Below are positions 1 through 6,728 of a DNA stretch of 12,934 nucleotides, piece by piece (positions within the stretch are counted from its first letter, which is position 1; every line of letters starts with the position of its first letter). The translations under genes were made by a program, and so were the position numbers. The notes under the pieces were generated by a model. That model had not been told where the DNA came from. It did not search any database and saw only the letters and a list, made by a program, of their open reading frames with translations. This DNA comes from Pseudomonadota bacterium (GTDB lineage Bacteria; Myxococcota_A; Polyangia; Polyangiales; Polyangiaceae), in contig QGUH01000020.1 of NCBI GenBank assembly GCA_003242355.1, positions 1 to 12,934 of the forward strand, written 5' to 3'.

Positions 1-685
1 CGCCACGGATAAAGGGTTTCGGGTGGGAGTGGCCAACCGCGCGACTCGGCACCGCGAGAATCTCTCCAATCTCGCGGAAACTGCATTCTTCCTGGTAGTG
101 CAGACCCACGACGAGCTTGAGCCGTTCCGGGAGCGAATCGAGAGCGTGCGCGATGCGATCCACCATCTCGCGCCGTTCGGCGAGCAGCTCGGGCGTCGTG
201 TCTTGCACGGGCCCGTCCGACGCCATTATTTCGAGGCGTGCGAGGCCGCCGTTGGCGATGTCGCCGAGCAGCTTGTGGTACTCGGGGAGCGAGACGCCGA
301 GCTCCGCGGAGATTTCTTCCTCCGTCGGAGCGCGGCCGAGGCGCACGCCGAGCTGCGCGGTCACCTCCGTGATCCGGCGGGAGGCGCCGCGCAGCTTGCG
401 CGAGAGCGGATCGAGCATTCGCAGATGATCGAGGATGGCCCCGCGGACCCGGTGCGACGCATAGGCCTCGAATTGCTCCTCGTTCATCGCCGACGTGCGG
501 CGCCCCAGGGCTTCGGAGAGGCCGAGCCAGCCCGCCGAAAGCAGATCGTCGAGCGTGACGTTCGCCGGGAGCGTGCGAACGACGCGCATCGCGATCCGAC
601 GCACGAGCGGCATGTAGCGCTCGTAGAGCCGCTGCTCGTGCTCGGGCGAGCTCACGGATTCGTGCAGGGGAACCGCCGCCGTCAC
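1..685 (-). CDS. fliA: FliA/WhiG-family RNA polymerase sigma factor (sigma-28), 3' end outside window
   Basis: FliA directs RNA polymerase to late flagellar promoters. The frame from the GTG at 685 stays open to base 1, giving 228 residues; the family is usually about 240-260, so little is missing. Region 2 is clear: YERYMPLVRRIAMRV (21-35), L-D-D-L-L-S-A-G-W-L-G-L (45-56), and EAYASHRVRGAILDHLRMLD (73-92) with PLSRKLR. Region 3 has GRAPTEEEISAELGVSLPEY (117-136). Region 4 starts normally (ALDSLPERLKLVVGLHYQEE, then FREIGEILAV). After that the expected T-P-S-R-V-S-Q-x-H recognition helix reads PSRAVGHSH, followed by PKPFIRG, with two prolines in what should be a helix. This may be real divergence or a sequence error; no single frame change restores the family motif. 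Location after flhF fits FliA. Confidence 0.88.
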   Translation of the reverse strand, partial: MTAAVPLHESVSSPEHEQRLYERYMPLVRRIAMRVVRTLPANVTLDDLLSAGWLGLSEALGRRTSAMNEEQFEAYASHRVRGAILDHLRMLDPLSRKLRGASRRITEVTAQLGVRLGRAPTEEEISAELGVSLPEYHKLLGDIANGGLARLEIMASDGPVQDTTPELLAERREMVDRIAHALDSLPERLKLVVGLHYQEECSFREIGEILAVPSRAVGHSHPKPFIRG

Positions 686-692
686 GATGTGA

Positions 693-696
693 CTCC
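693..696 (-). promoter_or_regulatory. Ribosome binding site of fliA
   Basis: The minus strand carries GGAG seven bases before the GTG at 685, in the 16-base gap after flhF. No ATG lies nearby in the right frame, so this site is the main support for the GTG start. Confidence 0.55.
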
Positions 697-701
697 AGCG
701 A

Positions 702-1793
702 TCAGGACGGCTCCCTGAGCAGCGCGTCGAGCACCGCGGCGGTGCTCGCGTCCTCGATGTCGTCGGGCACGCGGGGGCCGCGGCACAAGTACGGGATCGG
801 CAGCTCGCGCAACGAAGCCTCCTGCACCGGGCCGCCCACGGCCGAGGCCTCGTCGAGTTTCGTCACCACGATGCCGGTCGGCGCCGGATCGGAGTAGAGC
901 GACAGCGCACGCTTCGCATCGCGCGCCGACAGCCACGCGGGCAGGACGCCCAGCACGTGGAGGGTGCGGTTCGACACGCGCTCGAGGCAGGCGGGCAGTA
1001 TCCAGTCGCTCTCCGGTTCCCCGGGCACGCGGCCCGCGGTATCGACGAGCAGCACGTCGACGTCGAGCGAAGCGAGGGCTCGTGCGAACGCATCGGCGTC
1101 CGCGGCCACGTGGAAGGGAACGCCGAGCAGGCGCGCATAGCGCTTCCACTGTTCCGCGGCGCCGACGCGGAAGGTATCGAGCGAGATGACGCCGACCGAG
1201 CGATCGAGATCGAGTCGCGCCCGCGCAGCGAGCTTCGCCAGCGTCGTCGTCTTGCCGGCGCCGGTCGGACCGACGCACGCGACGAGCTGCGGGCCCTCGG
1301 CGGCGATGGGACTCGGCTGGATGCGGATGTGGTCGGTGAGCCGCTTGCGCAGCCAGGGACGGAGGAGCGCCGGGCCCCGAGGCGCGCGCGTCCCTTTGAC
1401 GACCGCGCGGGCGAGCTCGCCTTCGATGCCGGCGGCGGCGAGGAGCGCGAGCGCCTGATCGCGCGGCGTACGCTGCGCGCAGAGCTCTTCCAAAAGCGCC
1501 CGCATGCTCTCGAGCTCACGCGCGAACGACTGGGGATCGAACGCGTCGGCGGCGCGCGCCTCTCGGGGGTGCGGGAGCGCCGAGTCCGAAGCCGGGAGCG
1601 CCTTCGCAGGGCGAGCGGCGGTGGGGCGTTTCGGAGGAGCGGCGCTGATCTCGACGTACGAGTACCCGAGCGCGCCGCGTCGGCCGTTCGTCACGTAACG
1701 CGTCGAATCGATGACGGCTTCGGGTCCGAGGGCCGCGCGTACTGCGGCGAGGGCTTCGTTGACGTTGGATCCGCGGAACGTTTGGTATTGCAC
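702..1793 (-). CDS. flhF: Flagellar SRP-type GTPase FlhF
   Basis: FlhF is a signal-recognition-particle GTPase that sets where and how many flagella form, usually acting with FlhG. The product is 363 residues. The start MQYQTFRGSNVNEALAAVRA (GTG) with LGPEAVIDSTR is the typical FlhF N-terminal B region; residues 50-90 are a low-complexity linker; 90-160 form the helical N domain. The NG domain follows: P-loop GPTGAGKT (175-182), DTFRVGAAEQ (206-215), DTAGR (251-255), TKLDEASAVGG (311-321), and the closing RVPDDIEDA (341-349). The family's S-x-G-Q-R-V-P-D-D closing motif has Pro in place of Gln. All GTPase motifs look intact. A GGAGG site six bases upstream fixes the start. FliA follows after 16 bases; flhG, which often sits between them, is not there. 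Confidence 0.97.
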   Translation of the reverse strand: MQYQTFRGSNVNEALAAVRAALGPEAVIDSTRYVTNGRRGALGYSYVEISAAPPKRPTAARPAKALPASDSALPHPREARAADAFDPQSFARELESMRALLEELCAQRTPRDQALALLAAAGIEGELARAVVKGTRAPRGPALLRPWLRKRLTDHIRIQPSPIAAEGPQLVACVGPTGAGKTTTLAKLAARARLDLDRSVGVISLDTFRVGAAEQWKRYARLLGVPFHVAADADAFARALASLDVDVLLVDTAGRVPGEPESDWILPACLERVSNRTLHVLGVLPAWLSARDAKRALSLYSDPAPTGIVVTKLDEASAVGGPVQEASLRELPIPYLCRGPRVPDDIEDASTAAVLDALLREPS

Positions 1794-1799
1794 AGAGGA

Positions 1800-1804
1800 C
1801 CTCC
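1800..1804 (-). promoter_or_regulatory. Ribosome binding site that fixes the GTG start of flhF
   Basis: The minus strand carries GGAGG with six bases to the GTG at 1793, in the 22-base gap after flhA. It lies in the ten-base palindrome cctccggagg (1800-1809), which has no loop and so is unlikely to fold as a hairpin. Confidence 0.75.
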
Positions 1805-1815
1805 GGAGGAACGCT

Positions 1816-3897
1816 TCAGGCGGCGGCGGAGAGCGAGACCGATTCGAAGGGTCGAATGCTCACGTCGGGTTCGAGCTCACGGAACGAGAGCACTGCGAGC
1901 GACGGACAGCGGCGCTCGGCGAATGCTCGGAGATAGCGGCGAATGTCGGGGCTCGTGATCAGGCACGGGCGACGACCCGTGGCCGAGAGGCGGCCCATTG
2001 CGGCTTCGAGGTTCAGTCCGAGCCTGCGGGCTTGCTCGGGGTCGAGAGCGCCGCCGGAGCCCGCCGCGATTTCGCGGAGCGAGCGGCGGAACATCTCCTC
2101 CACCGGCGGATCGAGCACGAGCGCCTCGATGGTGCCGTCGGGGCCCTTGAACGCGTTGCTGATTTGACGGGAGAGCCGCTGACGGACGAGCTCGGTGAGT
2201 TGTTCGGTGTCGCGCGTGGAAGGGGCGAGCTCGATCAGACTTTCGACGATCGTCCGAACGTCCCGAACCGAGACGCCTTCGCGGAGTAGATTGCGGAACA
2301 CCTTGAGCACCTCCGCGAAGGAGAGCAAGTTCGGTACCAGCTCCTCGACGAGCTTCGGGGTGCTCTTCGAGAAGACGCCGAAGATGTGCTCGAGCTCGGG
2401 GCGGCCGAGGATGTTGTGCAGATTGGTGCGCACGACCTCGGCGAGGTGGGTCGCGATCACGGTCGCGTGATCGACCACCGTGTAGCCGAGCGCTTCCGCG
2501 AGGTCGCGATCACGCACCGAGATCCACCGCGCCGGCGTTCCGAACGCCGGATCGCGCGTCACTTCGCCATCGAGCGCCGGTGCATTGCCGGAAGCATCGA
2601 GCGCCAGCATGCGCCCCGCGCGTGTCGTGCCCCGCGCGAGCTCGGTGCCGAGCAGAAGGATGCGGTACTGGCCCGGTTCGAGCTCGAGGTGGTCGCGGAT
2701 GTGGACGGGAGGGATGACGACTCCGTAGTCGAGGGCGATCTGCTTGCGGAGCGCGGAGATGCGCTCGACGAGCGTGCCGCCCATCTGCGGATCGACGGCT
2801 GGAACGAGCTCGTAGCCGACCTCGAGCGCGAGCACGTCGAGTGGGAGCGCCGCTTCGAGGTCTTCCGTCGGATCCGCGCTTCCGGTTGCAGCCGCAGGGC
2901 TGCTCTCACCGAGGGGCTCGGTTGCCGCGTCGGTGAGCTTGCGGGCGGTGAGGGCGAGCCCGGCGGCGAGGGCGAAGAAGGGCAACGCCGGCATGCCCGG
3001 CAGAAAACCGAACAGCGTCAGAACTCCGGCGGTCGCGGCGACGGCGCGCCGACTGCCGAGCAACTGCGTGCGCAGGGCGCGGCCGAGCTGATCGCCCGTG
3101 GCGGAACGCGTGACGACCACACCTGCCGCGGTGGAGATCAAGAGTGCCGGCATCTGCGAGACCAGGGCATCCCCGACCGAGAGCACCGAGAAGGTCTCCA
3201 CCGCATCGCCGAGCGGCATGCCGGCGGAGAGCCCGAGGAGGAGGCCGGCAATCAGGTTGATCGCGGTGATGAGCAGGCCCGCGATCGCGTCGCCTTTGAC
3301 GAACTTGCTCGCGCCGTCCATGGCGCCGAAGAAGTCGGCCTCGCGCTCGACGGCGCTTCGGCGCTCGCGCGCCTGCTCCGCCGTGATGATGCCGGCGTTG
3401 AGGTCGGCATCGATGGCCATCTGCTTGCCCGGCATGCCGTCGAGGGCGAAACGGGCCGCCACCTCGGCGACGCGGCCGGCGCCCTTCGTGATGACGACGA
3501 AGTTGATCACCACGAGGATCAGGAACACCACGAGGCCGACGACGACGTTGCCCTCGATGACGAGCCGGCCGAAGGTCTCCACGACACGGCCGGCCGCCCC
3601 GTGGCCCTCGTGTCCGTGCAGCAGAATCAGGCGAGTCGTCGCGATGTTCAGGCCGAGCCGGAGCAGCGTCGCGACCAGAATCACCGCGGGAAACGCGCTG
3701 AACTGGAGCGGTTGCTCCATGAACAGGCCGATCAAGAAGACCCCGATCGAGACCGCGAGGCTGACCGCCAGCATCACGTCCACGAGGAAGGCCGGCAGCG
3801 GCATGACCATCATCAGGACGATGGCCACCATCGCCAACGGTAGGAGGACGTCTGCCGTGTGGGACGAACGCGTATCCGTCGAGACGCCGGAGCTCAC
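1816..3897 (-). CDS. flhA: Flagellar export apparatus protein FlhA
   Basis: FlhA forms the nonameric export channel ring; its cytoplasmic domain receives chaperone-substrate complexes. With the GTG at 3897, which overlaps the flhB stop (GTGA), the product is 693 residues, the usual length. The open frame continues upstream through flhB in a shadow frame that is not FlhA-like. Hydrophobic helices fill residues 17-140 and 203-320. The FHIPEP family signature is at 142-165 (R-V-A-E-V-A-A-R-F-x-L-D-G-M-P-G-K-Q-M-x-I-D-A-D). The conserved acidic residue in FVKGDAIAG is Asp203. A linker at about 320-350 leads to the cytoplasmic domain: HIRDHLELEPGQYRI (399-413), LAEVVRTNLHNILGR (485-499), LREGVSVRDVRTIVESL (538-554), and CLITSPDIRRYLR (645-657). 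The next gene, flhF, begins 22 bases later. Confidence 0.98.
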   Translation of the reverse strand: MSSGVSTDTRSSHTADVLLPLAMVAIVLMMVMPLPAFLVDVMLAVSLAVSIGVFLIGLFMEQPLQFSAFPAVILVATLLRLGLNIATTRLILLHGHEGHGAAGRVVETFGRLVIEGNVVVGLVVFLILVVINFVVITKGAGRVAEVAARFALDGMPGKQMAIDADLNAGIITAEQARERRSAVEREADFFGAMDGASKFVKGDAIAGLLITAINLIAGLLLGLSAGMPLGDAVETFSVLSVGDALVSQMPALLISTAAGVVVTRSATGDQLGRALRTQLLGSRRAVAATAGVLTLFGFLPGMPALPFFALAAGLALTARKLTDAATEPLGESSPAAATGSADPTEDLEAALPLDVLALEVGYELVPAVDPQMGGTLVERISALRKQIALDYGVVIPPVHIRDHLELEPGQYRILLLGTELARGTTRAGRMLALDASGNAPALDGEVTRDPAFGTPARWISVRDRDLAEALGYTVVDHATVIATHLAEVVRTNLHNILGRPELEHIFGVFSKSTPKLVEELVPNLLSFAEVLKVFRNLLREGVSVRDVRTIVESLIELAPSTRDTEQLTELVRQRLSRQISNAFKGPDGTIEALVLDPPVEEMFRRSLREIAAGSGGALDPEQARRLGLNLEAAMGRLSATGRRPCLITSPDIRRYLRAFAERRCPSLAVLSFRELEPDVSIRPFESVSLSAAA

Positions 3898-5018
3898 GAG
3901 GGCTCGAATTTGCGAGAAACGTGCCGTGGACGTTCGACGGAGAGGCCGCGCCGGCCACGCTGTCGCGCCATCTTGGTTCGGTACACGAACGCGAGCACTT
4001 CGGCGACGGCCGCATAGAGCTCGACGGGAACGGGGCGACCGACGCGCACGCTCGCGGCGAGGGCCCGTGCGAGGGGGCGGTTCTCGACCACGGGGACGTC
4101 GTGCTCCTTCGCGAGCTTTCGGATGTAGAGCGCGATTTCGTCGTACCCCTTCGCGGAGACGATGGGGGCTCCTCGTTCGGGGCGATACCGGAGGACTACC
4201 GAAATGTGCGTGGGGTTCGCGACCACGACGTCCGCCTGCTTCACTTCTTTCGCGAGCCCGCGTCGGACGATTTCTCGGGCGCGGGCGCGCTGCTTCGCGC
4301 GGACCCGAGGATTGCCTTCCTGTTGGTGGTGCTCCTCCTTGACCTCCTGCTTGGTCATGCGGATGCTGCGCTCGTGCTGCAGCCAGCTCTGGAAGTAGTC
4401 GAGGGCGGCGAGCACCACGAGCGCGACCGACGCCCACAGCGAGAAGCGCATCGCCACCGTCAGCACTTCGTGCACCGCGGCTCCGAGCTCGGCGCGCGTC
4501 AGGCGGGCGATCAGCGGGAAGGCGTCGCGGAGCAGAAGCGCGCTGACGGCTCCGATCACGACGACGCGGGCGAGCGTGAGCAGGCCCGTGATGGCCTGTT
4601 GTCTGGGCGAGAGCACCTGGCGCAGGCGCGTCACCGGGTTCAGCCGGTTCCAGTTGGGCAGTAAGAGCTCGAGGCGGGGCTCGATTCCGGCTTCGGCGAA
4701 AACCACGAATAAACCCATGGCCCACGCGATGCACGCCGGCGGTACGACGAGGCGGAGGACGATTCCGCCGAGATCGGCGAACACGCGTCCCACCTCGCCG
4801 TGGACGAGCGCATAAGGCTCCCCGAAGTGGTGCTTCGTATACGTCTCGAGCAGCGCGCCGTACTCGCTGGAGAGCGCCGTCAGAGAAAGGAGCACGGCGA
4901 GCGACGCGGCCACGGCCTGAGCGTCTTTGGAGCGGGGGAACTGGCCTTGTTCGCGCGCGCGGCGTCTGCGTTCTGGAGTGGCTTCCTCCGTTTTCTCGCC
5001 GTCGTCGTGCTCGCTCAT
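3894..5018 (-). CDS. flhB: Flagellar export substrate-switch protein FlhB
   Basis: FlhB is the membrane protein of the export gate that cleaves itself and, with FliK, switches export from rod/hook to filament subunits. The product is 374 residues. The N terminus has the signature EKTEEATPERRRRAREQGQF (8-27). Four hydrophobic segments lie at about 33-50, 84-108, 143-163 and 184-208. The cytoplasmic linker has RMTKQEVKEEHHQQEGNP (220-237), and the autocleavage motif NPTH sits at 268-271, almost exactly where the family has it. The C-terminal domain continues with AKGYDEIALYIRKLAKEHDVPVVE and ends with VAEVLAFVYR. GGAG lies seven bases before the ATG, which overlaps the fliR stop (ATGA). The stop overlaps the GTG of flhA. 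All residues needed for cleavage are intact. Confidence 0.97.
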   Translation of the reverse strand: MSEHDDGEKTEEATPERRRRAREQGQFPRSKDAQAVAASLAVLLSLTALSSEYGALLETYTKHHFGEPYALVHGEVGRVFADLGGIVLRLVVPPACIAWAMGLFVVFAEAGIEPRLELLLPNWNRLNPVTRLRQVLSPRQQAITGLLTLARVVVIGAVSALLLRDAFPLIARLTRAELGAAVHEVLTVAMRFSLWASVALVVLAALDYFQSWLQHERSIRMTKQEVKEEHHQQEGNPRVRAKQRARAREIVRRGLAKEVKQADVVVANPTHISVVLRYRPERGAPIVSAKGYDEIALYIRKLAKEHDVPVVENRPLARALAASVRVGRPVPVELYAAVAEVLAFVYRTKMARQRGRRGLSVERPRHVSRKFEPS

Positions 5019-5806
5019 CGCCGCGCTCCGACCTCCAACAGAAGGCGTTCGAGGCGGGCCGGAACGTGGGACAGCTCCGCCGCGAGCTGGTAGGCGACGT
5101 CGGGCGCGACGAGCACCAGGACGAGGAGGCCCACGGCGAGCGTGACACCCAACCCGACGTGGAAGATTTGCACCGCCGGCGCCGCCCGAGCTACGAAGGC
5201 GAGCGCGAGCTGCGTGACGAAGACCACGCCGATCACGGGCAAGGCGATGCGAATGGCGCTCGCGAAGAGCTCGGCGGAAAGGACGAGCAGCGTCGGCGCA
5301 GCGCGCCCTGGATCCCACAAGCCTCCGGCCGGCAGCACCTGGAAGCTGCCGAGCAGGCCCGCCAGAACCACCCGGTGCAGGCCCGTGACGAGCGCGATCA
5401 GAATCGCGAAGTGGCGGAGCATCGTGGTGAGCACGCTGCTCATGATGTGAGAATGAGGGTCGAAAACCTGTGCCGCCCCGAGGCCGATCACCGGCGTTAT
5501 GACCTCGCCGATGATCTGGCCGACCATGAGCGCGAAGCGCACGACGAGACCGAATGCGATACCGACGAACACCTCGGTGCCCATGGCGAGCGCGAGGTCG
5601 AGCTCGCCCGCGAGCTCCGGGCGCAGGAGCGCGGGGTGAGAGGCGCCGTGAACGAAGAACGCGAGCAGCAGCGTCAGCCCCACGCGCACACGAAGCGGCG
5701 CGACGCTCCAGGCGAGGGGCGTGACGGCAATCATGCCGGCGATGCGCCCCGTCGCGAGCGCGAACGCGAGCGCTTCGGAGCGGAGCCAGGCCTCGAGCGG
5801 AGTCAC
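5015..5806 (-). CDS. fliR: Flagellar export gate protein FliR
   Basis: FliR is the single copy subunit that closes the FliPQR gate and contacts FlhB. With the GTG at 5806 the product is 263 residues, the normal family length. That GTG overlaps the fliQ stop (GTGA); a further upstream start would add a hydrophilic Arg/His-rich stretch unlike FliR. Several hydrophobic helices span the protein. Family landmarks include R-I-A-G-M (21-25), FVGIAFGLVVRFALMVGQIIGE (80-101), V-I-G-L-G-A-A-Q-V-F-D-P at 106-117, and TGLHRVVLAGLLGSF (141-155). The conserved loop usually written N-x-F-x-x-G-F-P-L-K-I reads Q-I-F-H-V-G-L-G-V-T-L here (213-223), a noticeable departure. The stop overlaps flhB (ATGA). Confidence 0.94.
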   Translation of the reverse strand: MTPLEAWLRSEALAFALATGRIAGMIAVTPLAWSVAPLRVRVGLTLLLAFFVHGASHPALLRPELAGELDLALAMGTEVFVGIAFGLVVRFALMVGQIIGEVITPVIGLGAAQVFDPHSHIMSSVLTTMLRHFAILIALVTGLHRVVLAGLLGSFQVLPAGGLWDPGRAAPTLLVLSAELFASAIRIALPVIGVVFVTQLALAFVARAAPAVQIFHVGLGVTLAVGLLVLVLVAPDVAYQLAAELSHVPARLERLLLEVGARR

Positions 5807-6072
5807 CGGAGCACGTCGGCGATCGAGGCGAGCGTGCGCGACGTGTAGTCGATGAGTTGGTTCAGCGTCCACGAGCCGAGCACGACCGTCGTGGCGCCGA
5901 CCGCGAGGAGCTTCGACACGAAGCTGACGCTCGCCTCGTTGACCTGGGTCGCGGCTTGGAGCACCCCGACCAGAATGCCCACGACGAGCGCCACGAGCAG
6001 CATGGGGCCTGCGACTTTCGCAGCCGCGATCAGGGCCGCACGCAACAGATCGACTGCACCGTCGGTGGTCAT
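5803..6072 (-). CDS. fliQ: Flagellar export gate protein FliQ
   Basis: FliQ is a small helical-hairpin subunit that packs around FliP and FliR in the export gate. The product is 89 residues, the standard length. Two hydrophobic helices are visible, at about 17-38 (AAKVAGPMLLVALVVGILVGV) and 50-68. The connecting segment QAATQVNEASVSFVSKL (39-55) carries the family's Q-A-x-T-Q-I-x-E-x-x-x-x-F-V-P-K pattern, although the Pro of F-x-P-K is Ser here. AGGAG lies six bases before the ATG. The start overlaps fliP (ATGA) and the stop overlaps fliR as GTGA. Its size, topology and place between fliP and fliR leave no real alternative. Confidence 0.96.
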   Translation of the reverse strand: MTTDGAVDLLRAALIAAAKVAGPMLLVALVVGILVGVLQAATQVNEASVSFVSKLLAVGATTVVLGSWTLNQLIDYTSRTLASIADVLR

Positions 6073-6728
6073 AGGAAGCTCCTGAGAATCGAGCCGGTCA
6101 CCAGGTTCCAGCCGTCGACGAGCACGAAAAGCAGGAGCTTGATGGGCAAGCTGAGCGTTGCGGGCGGAACCATGATCATGCCCATGCTCATCAGGAGAGA
6201 GGCCACGGCGAGATCGACGACGAGGAAAGGCAGGAGGATGATGACGCCCATCTGAAAGGCCGTGGTCAGCTCGGAAATCGCGAAGGCGGGCAGCGCGACG
6301 TGCAACGCGACCTCGTCGGGCGATGGAGGCAAGGGAGCGTTGGCGGCTCCTTGGAAGAGGCGCAGGTCTTCCTCGCGCGTTTGGCGGAGCATGAAGCGCT
6401 TGAGCGGGATGCTCGCTCGTTCGAGCGCTTGGAGCTCCGTGATCTCGGCGCGGCGATACGGCTCGTATCCGGCGGCCTTCATTTCCCCGATGACCGGGGA
6501 CATGGTGAAGAACGACAGGAAGAGTGCGATCCCGATGATCACCTGGTTCGGCGGCGTCTGTGCGGCGCCGAGCCCGATGCGCAGGAACGAGAGCACGACC
6601 ACGGTGCGCACGAACGAGGTCGCCGTGAGGATCAGCGCCGGCAGGAGCGCGAGGAGCGTGAGGAGGAGGAGAACCTTGATCGAGGGCGCGAGCGCCTGCG
6701 ACTCGATCAGATCCGTCGCCGGATTCAT
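6069..6728 (-). CDS. fliP: Flagellar export gate protein FliP, without signal peptide
   Basis: FliP is the main subunit of the FliP5-FliQ4-FliR1 export gate in the basal body membrane. The product is 219 residues. Signature segments are present: ATSFVRTVVVLSFLRIGLG (36-54), TPPNQVIIGIALFLSFFTMSP (58-78), PLKRFMLRQTREEDLRLF (108-125), LPAFAISELTTAFQMG (146-161), FLVVDLAVASLLMSMGMIMV (168-187) with the Met-rich gate, and VPPATLSLPIKLLLFVLVDGW (187-207). Enterobacterial FliP has a cleaved signal peptide and about 245 residues; here translation starts close to the first membrane helix, and the in-frame sequence upstream (ending GARPSVEGKEA) is not hydrophobic, so no signal peptide seems to be hidden. 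The ATG overlaps the fliO stop and the stop overlaps the fliQ start, both as ATGA. Confidence 0.97.
   Translation of the reverse strand: MNPATDLIESQALAPSIKVLLLLTLLALLPALILTATSFVRTVVVLSFLRIGLGAAQTPPNQVIIGIALFLSFFTMSPVIGEMKAAGYEPYRRAEITELQALERASIPLKRFMLRQTREEDLRLFQGAANAPLPPSPDEVALHVALPAFAISELTTAFQMGVIILLPFLVVDLAVASLLMSMGMIMVPPATLSLPIKLLLFVLVDGWNLVTGSILRSFL

Noticed and set aside
7..22. TAAAGGGTTT-like sequence on the plus strand as a sigma-28 -35 element
   Set aside because: It has no matching GCCGATAA-type -10 element downstream, points against all genes here and lies within fliA.
23..718. Plus-strand open frame opposite fliA
   Set aside because: The minus strand translates to a clear sigma-28 family protein over the same bases; the plus-strand product has no recognisable pattern.
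1800..1809. Palindrome cctccggagg before flhF as a regulatory hairpin
   Set aside because: It has no loop bases, so it cannot form a proper hairpin; it is explained by the Shine-Dalgarno sequence GGAGG and neighbouring codons.
957..1958. Plus-strand open frame opposite flhF and the end of flhA
   Set aside because: Arg-rich shadow without domains; flhF on the minus strand has all GTPase motifs here.
2386..3843. Long open frame on the plus strand opposite flhA
   Set aside because: Its translation is dominated by Arg, Asp, Glu and Gly in the typical antisense composition of a GC-rich membrane gene; flhA covers the region with strong motifs.
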